Source: Chloroflexota bacterium
GTDB taxonomy: Bacteria; Chloroflexota; Limnocylindria; Limnocylindrales; CSP1-4
Reading direction: 5' to 3'
NCBI GenBank assembly: GCA_016200675.1
Contig: JACQEH010000060.1
Location: 1-15,837 of the forward strand
Length of the DNA: 15,837 nucleotides
Shown here piece by piece: positions 8,001 to 14,120 of this stretch. Position 1 is the stretch's first letter; each line of letters begins with the position of its first letter. The notes beneath the pieces were generated by a model. The model did no database searches. It was not told the DNA's origin and worked only from the letters and a program-made list of their open reading frames with translations. A program made the translations under genes and the position numbers.

Positions 8001-8602
8001 GCGAGGTGATCGGCATCCACGCCGACCCCCGCGTCGCGCTCGCCAAGGCGCTCCGCGGTGCGGCCCTGATCCCGCCACGGGCGGGCGCGGCCGGTGACGA
8101 CCTCCCGCCGCTGGCCCTCCTGTCCATCGCCGACCGCGACAAGGAGCTCCTGGCGCGCCTGGCGACGGCCTTGGCGATCGCAGGCTACCGGCTGGCGGCG
8201 ACGCCGGGCACCGCGGCCGCGCTGGAGCGCGCCGGCTTCGAGGCGATCGTCGTCGCCAAGCTCGGCGAGGCGCCGGACCCGGCGGCCGGCCGCGACGGGA
8301 TCATCGAGGTCATCCGGGCGGGGAGCGTCAGGCTCGTCGTCAACACGCCCACGCCGCGCTCGGGCGCCGTTCGCGACGCCGCCGACATCCGCCATGCGGC
8401 GATCGCCGAGGGGATCCTCTGCCTGACCGCAATCGAGACCGCCATCGCCGCAGCCGAGGCACTCGATCCGGCCGTTGCCGGACGCATGTCGGACGTTCGG
8501 TCGCTGACGGAGTGGATGCCCGGCCGACGACGCGGGGGCCGGCTCGGGGACGCCGCCGCCGCCATCCCGGCAGGTCAGGCCGTCGCGACGAAGAGCGACT
8601 GA
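5039..8602 (+). CDS. carB: Carbamoyl-phosphate synthase large subunit
   Basis: CarB uses two ATP, bicarbonate and the ammonia from CarA to make carbamoyl phosphate. The TTG start at 5039 is set by AAGGAGGT ending 4 bases upstream and by homology beginning soon after (SVLIIGSGPVVIGQ from residue 24). The order of domains is the carboxyphosphate ATP-grasp half (about 24-420, with VRPAFTLGGTGGG, HTGDS and EVNPRVSRSSALASKATG), the oligomerisation domain (about 421-610, ending at DTCAAEF at 595), the carbamate ATP-grasp half (about 628-1020, with GSGPVRIGQGIEFDY, NPETVSTD, EVDVDA, HSGDS and EVNPRASRTVPF), and the MGS-like allosteric domain (about 1022-1160). It has 1187 residues, roughly 110 more than the E. 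coli enzyme: about 15 at the N-terminus, about 40 in the oligomerisation domain (424-495), about 25 at the C-terminus and small loops. Residue 795 is Leu where the carbamate half usually has G-G-R-[AG]; the upstream ATP-site Arg787 (VRPS) is intact. Confidence 0.97.
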   Translation: MPLRAARPADTGPLISRPSGKPASVLIIGSGPVVIGQAAEFDYAGTQACRALRAEGVRTILVNSNPATIMTDPSVADAVYLEPLTVEAIEAVIARERPEGLLAGLGGQTGLNLAMDLAKAGVLERHGVRLLGTPLRAIEMAEDREAFRDLLDRLGQPYAPSHIVEGATPEARDASADAALAEIGLPAIVRPAFTLGGTGGGIVETEVQYRERVRSGLRASPIGQVMVEQCLVGWQEIEYEVMRDADDTCIAVCSMENVDPLGVHTGDSIVVAPVQTLPDQVHQRLRSAALAIIRALGVEGGCNVQFALSPDSTEYAVIEVNPRVSRSSALASKATGYPIARVAAQIAIGRRLAEIPNIVTGTTVAAFEPALDYVVVKLPRFPFDKFPTADRSLGSQMKATGEVMAIDRTFGSALNKALRGLEQAGAGPLAEDPAWAGPVAYLAAVLGGDPELEPGDAPIRWIDEGGEACESTRLAQRTAAPIVLRRFLSPSDDRLWRILALLRRGVPEADIAIATGINTWFLAELGRNVGLEAEVTAAGARLADPADAGAAELLATAKRAGFGDRELAGLAGVGEPALRAARLALGLVPGYAMVDTCAAEFAAETPYFYSTYAAAGSAPEAPPVPRPAALVIGSGPVRIGQGIEFDYCAVQAADTLRRSGWSAVMINSNPETVSTDFDASTRLYFEPLDAESVRSVIDAETRAGEALLPALVAFGGQTPLNLAATLAAGGVELLGSDLEAIDQAEERTRFSALLDRLGIPQPDGGMAHSIEEALTLAERIGYPVIVRPSFVIGGLAIDFCYSPEDLERQLALATVVDPDRPVRIDRYLEGIEVDVDAVSDGREVLIPGLLEHVERAGVHSGDSVGLFPPQTVSDGDQGLIVATMERIVLALGVRGLCNAQFIVREDGVYLIEVNPRASRTVPFMSKVTGVPMVELAVRIGLGATLADLGWAGGLLPPPALVAVKAPAFSTAKLRGVDPSVGPFMQSTGEVIGIHADPRVALAKALRGAALIPPRAGAAGDDLPPLALLSIADRDKELLARLATALAIAGYRLAATPGTAAALERAGFEAIVVAKLGEAPDPAAGRDGIIEVIRAGSVRLVVNTPTPRSGAVRDAADIRHAAIAEGILCLTAIETAIAAAEALDPAVAGRMSDVRSLTEWMPGRRRGGRLGDAAAAIPAGQAVATKSD

Positions 8603-8866
8603 CCCAGCGACCACGTGCGTTCCCGCGGAGGACGTCGCCGAAGGTCCGGAGAAGAGGCGCCGGGGGCTCGTGCCGGTGCCGTCGGCAGCGGCCGTCGACT
8701 CGACCAGCCAGGCCCGGGCGGCGACGACGGCAGGCTGGGAAGGGGACCGCCAGCGCCCGGATCGCGGCTTGACGGTTGACGGCCATGGCGGCGGTGCAGG
8801 GAGCCGCCGCGGCGCGTGCGCGTGCCCGGGGCGACGCGATTCGCACAGGCGGCCGACAATGCGTCC

Positions 8867-9283
8867 GTGATCAAGGACATTTCGGAGCCGGGCGGGGCGT
8901 ACCGACCCGGTGCCTGCAACATCGGCCCGGCCGAGATCGGGCGCCGGCGCCGATCGGCGCTCGCCACGACGGCCCTGGCGATCGGCGTCGCGGTGGCGGT
9001 CGTCATCGCCGGCCTGCCTCCGCTCGCGTACCTCGTGGAGCTGCCGTTCGCGGCGGCGGCGGCGGTGAACTGGCTCCAGGTGACCCGCCGCTTCTGCGTG
9101 GCATTCGGCGCCGCCGGGGTCCTGAACTTCGGCCGGCTCGGCCGGGTCGAGAGCGTGACAGATGCAGCTGCCCGGGCGGCCGACCGGCGGATGGCGCTCC
9201 GGATGACCCTCGAGGGCGTGGTCTATGGCGGCGTCGTGACGCTGCTCTTCTGGATCGTCCCGGCCTGGCTCCGCTCGGCTTGA
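8867..9283 (+). CDS. Small conserved-looking membrane protein with N-terminal GACNIGPAEI motif
   Basis: A 138-residue product from GTG at 8867. The N-terminus reads R-P-G-A-C-N-I-G-P-A-E-I, then four Arg. Hydrophobic spans follow at about 31-50, 52-69 and 117-134, with F-C-V-A-F-G-A-A-G-V-L-N-F-G between the second and third. The PGACNIGPAEI plus poly-Arg start and the FG..GV.NFG segment resemble a family of unnamed small integral membrane proteins I associate with Actinobacteria and Chloroflexota; I cannot give it a name or function. The frame opens 51 bases further up, but homology-like sequence starts only after the GTG. GACAAT (8855-8860) ends 6 bases before it, so the mRNA may be leaderless; no good Shine-Dalgarno is present. 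The 264 bp between carB and this gene show no gene, only a tandem TTGACGG pair at 8769-8782. Confidence 0.75.
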   Translation: MIKDISEPGGAYRPGACNIGPAEIGRRRRSALATTALAIGVAVAVVIAGLPPLAYLVELPFAAAAAVNWLQVTRRFCVAFGAAGVLNFGRLGRVESVTDAAARAADRRMALRMTLEGVVYGGVVTLLFWIVPAWLRSA

Positions 9284-9653
9284 GCGGCGGGAGGTCCAAC
9301 CCCAGCCTGCCTGGCAGTCAACAAGACTTGCCTCGGTGCCCGTGGGAAGCGTGGCCGACCGCATCCTCGACTGGCTGGCGCACGAATCCCAGCCTGGTGG
9401 ACAAGAGATGGTGATTCTCTACGCGCGACCCCGCGTCGATCGCCCGAGGCAAGCATGATTCCCTGACCAGCAGGCAGCCCGAGCGACATCGCTGGCTGAG
9501 GGCGCTCGCAGTCAGCTCAGCCCGCGGCATTGCGCTCGTCTCGCCAGGCCATGACGTCGGCGCCACGTCCACGCTCCGGGAGGTCCGTTGGCCCCGAGCG
9601 TGAACTGGGCAGCCAGCCGGATCTGACCCCCTCGCCGAAAGGTTCACAGCCTC
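9284..9653. other. 370-bp stretch with no supported gene
   Basis: Open frames here are short, lack ribosome sites and give cysteine- and arginine-rich translations that match nothing I know. Base composition looks less codon-biased than the flanking genes. An inverted repeat GGCTGAG (9494-9500) / CTCAGCC (9516-9522) with a 15-nt loop could end transcription from either of the converging neighbours; it has no T-run. A 40-codon frame at 9335-9457 (V-A-D-R-I-L-D-W-L-A-H-E) might be a gene remnant, but this is a guess. Confidence 0.5.
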
Positions 9654-9944
9654 TCAGGCGGCCAGGCGATGGGCCGGCCGCGTCGCCGACGGGCCGGCCG
9701 AAGCCTGCCCGCCGGCGACGCGCTGTCCGGCATGGATCAGGAGGACGCCGACCTGGCGTCGAAGGCCGGACGGCCGGGCCGTGGCGCGGGCCGCCGCGGC
9801 GAGTCGCTCGCTGGCTGCCTCGGCCTCGCGCATCCGGATCCGCTCCCGGATCAGCAGCTGCGTCGTCTCGATGTAGCCCTGCATGGCTCGGTTCCCTTCC
9901 TGTGCGCGTATCTGGTTGATGGTCATCTGTCCTGTGTTAGTCAT
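9654..9944 (-). CDS. Small charged protein of unknown function, downstream of the ArsR-type regulator
   Basis: A 96-residue protein from ATG at 9944 to TGA at 9654-9656. On the minus strand GGAGGG lies 8 bases before the ATG, a good ribosome site. The N-terminal half is polar and looks helical (INQIRAQEGNRAMQGYIETT, then LLIRERIRMREAEAASERLA). A short basic-hydrophobic segment R-R-Q-V-G-V-L-L-I-H-A-G-Q-R-V-A-G follows, then an Ala/Pro tail. No signal peptide or membrane span is seen. The second Met (codon 7) has AGGA upstream and is an alternative start. It lies 59 bp behind the regulator on the same strand, after a hairpin. The GTTAG-N8-CTAAC repeat shared with the regulator's promoter covers its start codon, so the regulator probably controls it. 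No function is recognised; coding is supported by ribosome site, frame and context. Confidence 0.65.
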   Translation of the reverse strand: MTNTGQMTINQIRAQEGNRAMQGYIETTQLLIRERIRMREAEAASERLAAAARATARPSGLRRQVGVLLIHAGQRVAGGQASAGPSATRPAHRLAA

Positions 9945-9953
9945 CTGTCTAAC
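9936..9953. promoter_or_regulatory. Operator candidate 2 (GTTAG-N8-CTAAC) over the small gene's start codon
   Basis: The plus strand reads GTTAGTCATCTGTCTAAC: perfect 5-base arms around 8 bases. Read on the minus strand, the match to the site at 11177-11194 widens to GTTAGA...CTAACAC. It covers the ATG (9942-9944) and touches the ribosome site (9953-9958). The AT-rich arms stand out in this GC-rich DNA. Confidence 0.6.
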
Positions 9954-9969
9954 CCTCCGGCTCGAATGA

Positions 9970-9991
9970 GGGCCGCGGTTGCCCGCGGCCC
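9970..9991 (-). terminator. Hairpin after the ArsR-type gene, GCAA tetraloop
   Basis: On the minus strand GGGCCGCGG-GCAA-CCGCGGCCC forms a perfect 9-bp GC stem closed by a GNRA-class tetraloop, 12 bases after the regulator's stop. The tail TCATTCG is only weakly T-rich. It could be a partial terminator or processing point that lowers expression of the small gene. Confidence 0.55.
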
Positions 9992-10003
9992 GATGGGCTG
10001 CGC

Positions 10004-11116
10004 CTACCCGACGAGGAAGCGCTTCAGGTCTGCCGTCGCGTCGTCGAGGCGGGCGCGCCGGAGGCTGTAGTAGACGACCGCCCCGGATTCCACCATGGTC
10101 AGGAGTCCCGCGGCGCGGAGCTGGGCGAGATGATGCTTGATGGTCGGCTTCGAGAGCTCCAGCTGCTGGGCGATCTCGGTCAGGTAGAGGTCACGCTCGG
10201 CGAGCAGCTTCAGGATCCGGAGGCGGGTGTCGTCGCCGAGGGCTCGGTGGAGGCGGAGGACCTGCGGCGGCGGGGCGAGGGGATCGCTGACCTCCAGGGC
10301 GCTGTCCGCCACGGGGTAACCGAAGAAGCGCCAGTCCGAACCCGCCAGGAGGAAGTTGAAGGGCCGGGAGAAGTAGGACGGTGCGAGGATCACCCGCCGG
10401 ATGCCCGGCTCGGGGAGCCAGCGCACGCCGCCGGTCGTCCGCTCGATGAGGTCCGGACCCGTGAGCGTGATGCGATCGCTGGCCCGGAGGTCGAAGTCGC
10501 GGGCGAGGATCTCGCGGATGCGACCCTCGATCGGGCGGAAGGCGTTTGCCCAGCTCCGCGTGAGCGTCACGATCTCCTCGTGGGTCCGCCGAAGGTCCGC
10601 CAGGAGGCCCACGCGCTCGGCGCGGTGCCACGTCGGAAGGGCGGCCTCCAGCTCGCCGACCGCGGTCCCGTCGCCGGCGAAGGCGCGTTCCAGGAGCGGC
10701 CCGATGACCGGATCGGCGGCGACGGCCTCCGAGAAGATGCTTCGCAGGAGCGGCACCGGACCGGCCGCCTCGAAGGCCGCAACGAGCGCGTCCGCGCTCT
10801 CGATCGAGCGCTGGTCGACCACGAACGCCGCCAGGTGGATGGCGACCTCGGTCTCGCTCAGCCGGCGGTAGATCTCGCGCTCCGCCTCGGACAGGGACGC
10901 CCGCGCCGACTCGAGCCAGCGCCGATCCTCGGCGGGCACGTCGTCCGTCGCGCCGGCCTCGCTGGTGAGCGAGAAGAGGAAGTCGTAGACGGGCCGGACA
11001 TCCCATTCGATGACGTGGCCGGCCGCGCCGCCCGTGAAATCGCGCACGGCCGGGCGCGACGGCGTGTCCGTCCGAGACGCGGTCGAAGCGCGGCGAGTGG
11101 CGGGGCGGGCGGCCAT
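10004..11116 (-). CDS. ArsR-type winged-helix regulator with DUF5937-like N-terminal domain
   Basis: A 370-residue protein from ATG at 11116 to TAG at 10004-10006. The DNA-binding part is at the C-terminus (about 287-370): ALGDDTRLRILKLLAERDL, then the helix-turn-helix with recognition helix near 322-333 (SKPTIKHHLAQL) and the wing GAVVYYSL. This is the ArsR/SmtB type. The long N-terminal region, with V-I-E-W-D-V-R-P-V-Y-D-F near residue 35 and S-Y-F-S-R-P-F-N-F-L near 245, fits the DUF5937-type regulators that place the winged helix last. There is no cysteine in the protein, so a thiolate metal site is excluded; the signal is unknown. The first ~25 residues are Ala/Thr/Arg-rich, and a GTG at Val25 (V-R-D-F-T) is an alternative start. 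It is divergent from the M16 pair and followed by a small gene. The GTTAG-N8-CTAAC site covering its own -10 suggests autorepression. Confidence 0.88.
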   Translation of the reverse strand: MAARPATRRASTASRTDTPSRPAVRDFTGGAAGHVIEWDVRPVYDFLFSLTSEAGATDDVPAEDRRWLESARASLSEAEREIYRRLSETEVAIHLAAFVVDQRSIESADALVAAFEAAGPVPLLRSIFSEAVAADPVIGPLLERAFAGDGTAVGELEAALPTWHRAERVGLLADLRRTHEEIVTLTRSWANAFRPIEGRIREILARDFDLRASDRITLTGPDLIERTTGGVRWLPEPGIRRVILAPSYFSRPFNFLLAGSDWRFFGYPVADSALEVSDPLAPPPQVLRLHRALGDDTRLRILKLLAERDLYLTEIAQQLELSKPTIKHHLAQLRAAGLLTMVESGAVVYYSLRRARLDDATADLKRFLVG

Positions 11117-11176
11117 CGGTGAAGGTGCTCCATCGTAGTGGTGGGGCGGCCAGGGGAGGCCACCGAGGGACGGTTG

Positions 11177-11194
11177 TTAGATGAAACCCTAACA
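11177..11194. promoter_or_regulatory. Operator candidate 1 (GTTAG-N8-CTAAC) over the regulator's -10
   Basis: GTTAGATGAAACCCTAAC, with perfect 5-base arms and an 8-base centre. It covers the minus-strand -10 (11187-11192) of the ArsR-type gene and lies 85 bp ahead of the M16 start, so one bound dimer could act on both directions. The same arms and spacing occur at 9936-9953. I saw no third copy in the window. Confidence 0.7.
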
Positions 11195-11214
11195 CGTGGA
11201 CGATGGTTGTCAAG
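11187..11214 (-). promoter_or_regulatory. Promoter of the ArsR-type gene
   Basis: On the minus strand a perfect consensus -35 TTGACA (11214-11209) is followed after 16 bp by TAGGGT (11192-11187) as -10. The start would be near 11180, leaving a leader of about 64 bases. The -10 sits wholly inside the inverted repeat 11177-11194. Confidence 0.6.
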
Positions 11215-11238
11215 CACTCGCGTTCCGGCGGCCTGCGG

Positions 11239-11244
11239 TACCCT
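11239..11244 (+). promoter_or_regulatory. Weak -10 candidate (TACCCT) for the M16 pair
   Basis: TACCCT would start RNA near 11251 and give a leader of about 29 bases before the ATG at 11280. The context GCGGTACCCT resembles GCGGTCTATCCT ahead of the aldehyde dehydrogenase. A -35-like TTGTCA at 11208-11213 is too far (25 bp). A six-codon frame ATG...TGA (11254-11274) lies in the leader. Confidence 0.25.
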
Positions 11245-11279
11245 TCGCCCGCCATGACCACTCCCGGAGCCTGACCGCG

Positions 11280-12584
11280 ATGTCCGTTCCCGCCGTTCGA
11301 TTCACCGACGAGCGCCTGGCCAATGGGCTCCGCCTGATCATCGCCGAGGATCACCTTGCCCCGGTGGCGGCTGTGAACATCTGGTACGCGGTCGGTTCAA
11401 AGCACGAGGTTCCGGGAAAGACCGGGTTTGCCCACCTCTTCGAGCACGTCATGTTCCAGGGTTCGGCCCACGTGTCGAAGGCCGAGCACATCGGGATCAT
11501 CCAGTCGGTCGGCGGGACCATGAACGGCACGACCTGGCTGGACCGGACGAACTACTTCGAGACCGTCCCGTCCCACCAGCTGGAGCTGGCCCTCTGGCTC
11601 GAGGCCGACCGGATGGGAACGCTGCTGGATGCCCTGAGCCAGGAGAACCTCGACAACCAGCGGGACGTCGTCAAGAACGAGAAGCGCTGGTCGTACGACA
11701 ACCGGCCCTACGGATCCTGGAACGAGCGAACCCTCGCCGGGGTCTTCCCGTCCGAGCATCCCTATCACCACACCGCCATCGGATCGATGGAGGACCTCGA
11801 CGCGGCGTCCCTGGAGGATGTCAAAGCCTTCTTCCGGACCCACTACGCCCCGAACAACGCGGTCCTCTCCATCGTCGGCGACGTCGACCCGACGGTGGTT
11901 CGCGGCTGGGTCGAGCAGTACTTCGGCGGCATCCCGGCCAATCCGGCCCTGCCGATCGACCTCGGCGACCTGTCCCTGCCGCTCAGCCTGGGCGGCGAGC
12001 GGCGCGAGATCGTGCCGGACCGGGTGCCGCTGCCGCGGATCTACGTGGCCTTCCGCGCCCCGGTCTACGGCGACCCCAGGCTCGACGCGCTCGACCTCGC
12101 CGGCCAGATCCTGGCCGGCGGGAAGGGCAGCCGGCTGCATCGCCGCCTTGTCCGCGACGAGCGCCTGGCGCAGGATGTCGCCCTCTTCTCGCTGGGCCTG
12201 ATCGGCGGCGCCTCGGTCACCGCCGGCTGGGTGACCGCCCGCCCGGGCGTCGACCTCGGGCGCCTGGAGGCGCTCTTCTGGGAGGAGCTCCAGCGGCTGG
12301 CGACCGAGCCACCCTCGGACGACGAGCTGGCACGCGCCAAGGCGCTCACCGAGGCCGACGAGCTGGAGTCCCTCCAGGGCGTCGCCGAACGGGCGGATCG
12401 CCTGTCGATGTACGCGACGCTCTTCGACGACCCGGATCTCATCAACAGGATGCTGCCCCGCTACCTGGCGGTGACCCCCGAGGCCATCCGCGACGCCTGT
12501 GCCACCGTCTTCCGCGAGGACAACCGGTTCGTGCTCACCTACCTGCCCGTTGACCAGGCAGTGGACGGGGAGGTCGCGGCGTGA
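11280..12584 (+). CDS. M16 family zinc metallopeptidase, catalytic subunit
   Basis: A 434-residue member of the pitrilysin/mitochondrial-processing-peptidase family (M16B). The inverted zinc motif HxxEH is complete: His52-L-F-Glu55-His56. The distal zinc ligand is Glu134 in VVKNEKRW, 78 residues after His56, as expected. NYFETVP and YDNRPYGSW follow the family pattern, and the second half holds the usual C-terminal M16 domain (ILAGGKGSRLHRRLVRDERLA). The R...Y substrate pair normal in that C-terminal segment is absent, while the partner downstream has it. No signal peptide is seen, so it is predicted cytosolic unless exported with a partner. The ATG at 11280 is chosen because GGAG (11266-11269) lies 10 bases before it and homology starts at once (VRFTDERLANGLRL). 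The frame extends 84 bases up without similarity. Its last 4 bases overlap the next gene. Confidence 0.95.
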   Translation: MSVPAVRFTDERLANGLRLIIAEDHLAPVAAVNIWYAVGSKHEVPGKTGFAHLFEHVMFQGSAHVSKAEHIGIIQSVGGTMNGTTWLDRTNYFETVPSHQLELALWLEADRMGTLLDALSQENLDNQRDVVKNEKRWSYDNRPYGSWNERTLAGVFPSEHPYHHTAIGSMEDLDAASLEDVKAFFRTHYAPNNAVLSIVGDVDPTVVRGWVEQYFGGIPANPALPIDLGDLSLPLSLGGERREIVPDRVPLPRIYVAFRAPVYGDPRLDALDLAGQILAGGKGSRLHRRLVRDERLAQDVALFSLGLIGGASVTAGWVTARPGVDLGRLEALFWEELQRLATEPPSDDELARAKALTEADELESLQGVAERADRLSMYATLFDDPDLINRMLPRYLAVTPEAIRDACATVFREDNRFVLTYLPVDQAVDGEVAA

Positions 12585-14014
12585 TCGGCGGGCGCCCGGT
12601 CGTCCTGGCGGAGCGGCCGTCCCCGGGCTATCCGCGACCGTATGCCTTCCCGCCATTCACCCGGACGTCGCTGGCCAACGGCCTTTCCGTCATCGCGGTC
12701 GACCTGCCGGGACGGCCCCTCGTCGACGCCTCGCTGGTCATCCCGGGTGGCGCGGCAGAGGAGGCCGCCGCCCTCGCAGGAGCGACCGTCCTCATGGCCC
12801 GGGCCCTGACCGAGGGCACGGAGCGCTACGACGCGGTCGCCCTGGTCGAGGCCACCGAACGGCTCGGGGCCTCGCTCCACGCCGAGGCAGGCTGGGATGC
12901 CGTCACGATCTCCATCGACGTGCCCGCGGAGCGGCTTGCTCCGGCACTCGACCTCATGGTCGAAGTGGCCGCCCGGCCGACGTTTCCCGCCGACGAGGTC
13001 CTCCGCCTCCGGGACGAGCGTCTCAACGACCTGCTCCAGGCTCGGGCCGATCCGGGCCGACGGGCCGAGGAGGCCTTCATTCGCGCGGTCTACGCTCCCA
13101 CCTCGCCGTACCATCGACCGGCGGCCGGTACGCGCGAGTCCGTCGCTCGCCTGACGGCCGAGATCGCGCGGGCGGAGCTGGCGCGCCGCTTCGACCCGGC
13201 GCGGATGACCCTCATCGTGGGCGGCGACCTGACGGGCATCGACGTGGCCGCGCTTGCTGCCCAGCGGTTCGGGGCCTGGCGTGCTCACCCTGACGTCACG
13301 CCGATCGGATCGACGGATGCCGCCCCCGCCTCGATCGAGCGTCGCGTCCAGGTGATCCACCGCCCGGGCGACGTCCAGACCGAGATCCGGATCGGCCACC
13401 CTGGCGCCGCCCGCCGGATCCGCGAATTCCATGCGGTCTCGGTGATGAGCGCCATCCTGGGCGGCCTCTTCAACTCGCGGCTCAACCGGAAGCTTCGCGA
13501 GGAGAAGGGCTACACCTACGGCGCCGCGGCAGGCTTCGACCTTCGCCGCGCGGCCGGACCGTTCTCGGCCCGGGCTGCCGTCGCCACCGCGGTGACCGTG
13601 CCGGCCGTCCAGGAGACCCTCCTCGAGCTGGAGCGGATCCGGGACGGCCTGGTCGAGGCCGACGAGCTCGCAGCGGCTCGGGACTACCTCGTCGGCGTCT
13701 TCCCGCTTCGGTTCGAGACGCCCGGCGCAGTCGTCGGCGCCCTTGTCGGCCAGGTCGTCCAGGGTCTCCCGGATGACGAGCTGCTGCGCTATCGATCGTC
13801 CATCGAGGCGGTCACCCGCGAGTTGGTCCTGGCCGCCGCGCGCACCCACGTCCGGCCGTCCGAGGCCGCCATCGTCCTCGTCGGCGACGCGGACGGCTTC
13901 CTGCCTGCGCTCGAGGCGGCGCAGCTCGGTCCGATCACGCTGGAGCGAGATGACCCCGCCGATCACGCGGACGCCGCCGACGCCGCCGACGCCGCCGACG
14001 CCGCCACGAGCTGA
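12581..14014 (+). CDS. M16 family protein, non-catalytic partner subunit
   Basis: A 477-residue M16 paralogue starting at GTG inside the GTGA overlap with the previous stop, so the two are translationally coupled. Where the zinc motif should be (about residues 68-74) it reads A-T-V-L-M-A-R followed by ALTEGT; all metal ligands are missing, so it cannot hydrolyse peptides itself. It keeps the C-terminal substrate-binding pair Arg306 and Tyr313 in LREEKGYTYG, which the catalytic subunit lacks. Known M16B heterodimers divide these features the same way, so I infer an obligate 1:1 complex forming one active site. Both halves are complete (ANGLSVIAVD near residue 32; H-R-P-G-D-V-Q-T-E-I near 262). 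The end is a low-complexity Asp-Ala-Ala tail from 9-bp repeats. The substrate is unknown. Confidence 0.93.
   Translation: MIGGRPVVLAERPSPGYPRPYAFPPFTRTSLANGLSVIAVDLPGRPLVDASLVIPGGAAEEAAALAGATVLMARALTEGTERYDAVALVEATERLGASLHAEAGWDAVTISIDVPAERLAPALDLMVEVAARPTFPADEVLRLRDERLNDLLQARADPGRRAEEAFIRAVYAPTSPYHRPAAGTRESVARLTAEIARAELARRFDPARMTLIVGGDLTGIDVAALAAQRFGAWRAHPDVTPIGSTDAAPASIERRVQVIHRPGDVQTEIRIGHPGAARRIREFHAVSVMSAILGGLFNSRLNRKLREEKGYTYGAAAGFDLRRAAGPFSARAAVATAVTVPAVQETLLELERIRDGLVEADELAAARDYLVGVFPLRFETPGAVVGALVGQVVQGLPDDELLRYRSSIEAVTRELVLAAARTHVRPSEAAIVLVGDADGFLPALEAAQLGPITLERDDPADHADAADAADAADAATS
13970..14005 (+). repeat. Four perfect 9-bp repeats (GACGCCGCC) in the M16 partner's tail
   Basis: Units at 13970, 13979, 13988 and 13997 encode (Asp-Ala-Ala)x4 just before the stop. 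Copy changes would keep frame and only lengthen or shorten an acidic, disordered tail. Confidence 0.9.
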
Positions 14015-14039
14015 TCCGCCGCCGCCGATTCGCCGCGCC

Positions 14040-14096
14040 TGAAACCTTTCGCCGGCGCCAGGCCTCAAGCAGCACGAACGACCGGTAACCAACCGG
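14040..14096 (+). promoter_or_regulatory. Possible control region of the exported-protein / sigma operon
   Basis: TGAAACCTTT at 14040-14049 resembles the TGAAAC -35 read by some ECF sigma factors (for example the Bacillus SigW type), which would suit autoregulation by the sigma gene downstream. No CGTC/CGTA -10 is found at 16-17 bp, so this is weak. CCGGT-AACCA-ACCGG (14082-14096) is a perfect inverted repeat with a 5-bp centre, 25 bp before the next start, and may be an operator. Confidence 0.3.
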
Positions 14097-14120
14097 CACA
14101 GGCGACGGAGAAGCACCCAG

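Noticed and set aside
4600..8097. 1165-codon plus-strand frame overlapping carB
   Set aside because: Arg/Pro/Gly-rich shadow of carB in another frame; carB itself matches a known family along its whole length.
7244..9364. 706-codon minus-strand frame antisense to carB and the membrane protein gene
   Set aside because: Composition typical of GC-driven antisense frames; no domain recognised; it crosses two plausible plus-strand genes.
10130..11122. Plus-strand frames antisense to the ArsR-type regulator
   Set aside because: No start with a ribosome site and no family match, whereas the minus strand encodes a clear winged-helix protein.
14040..14068. Complete ECF promoter upstream of the exported-protein gene
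   Set aside because: TGAAAC is present but no CGTC/CGTA-type -10 follows at the needed distance; kept only as a weak regulatory note.
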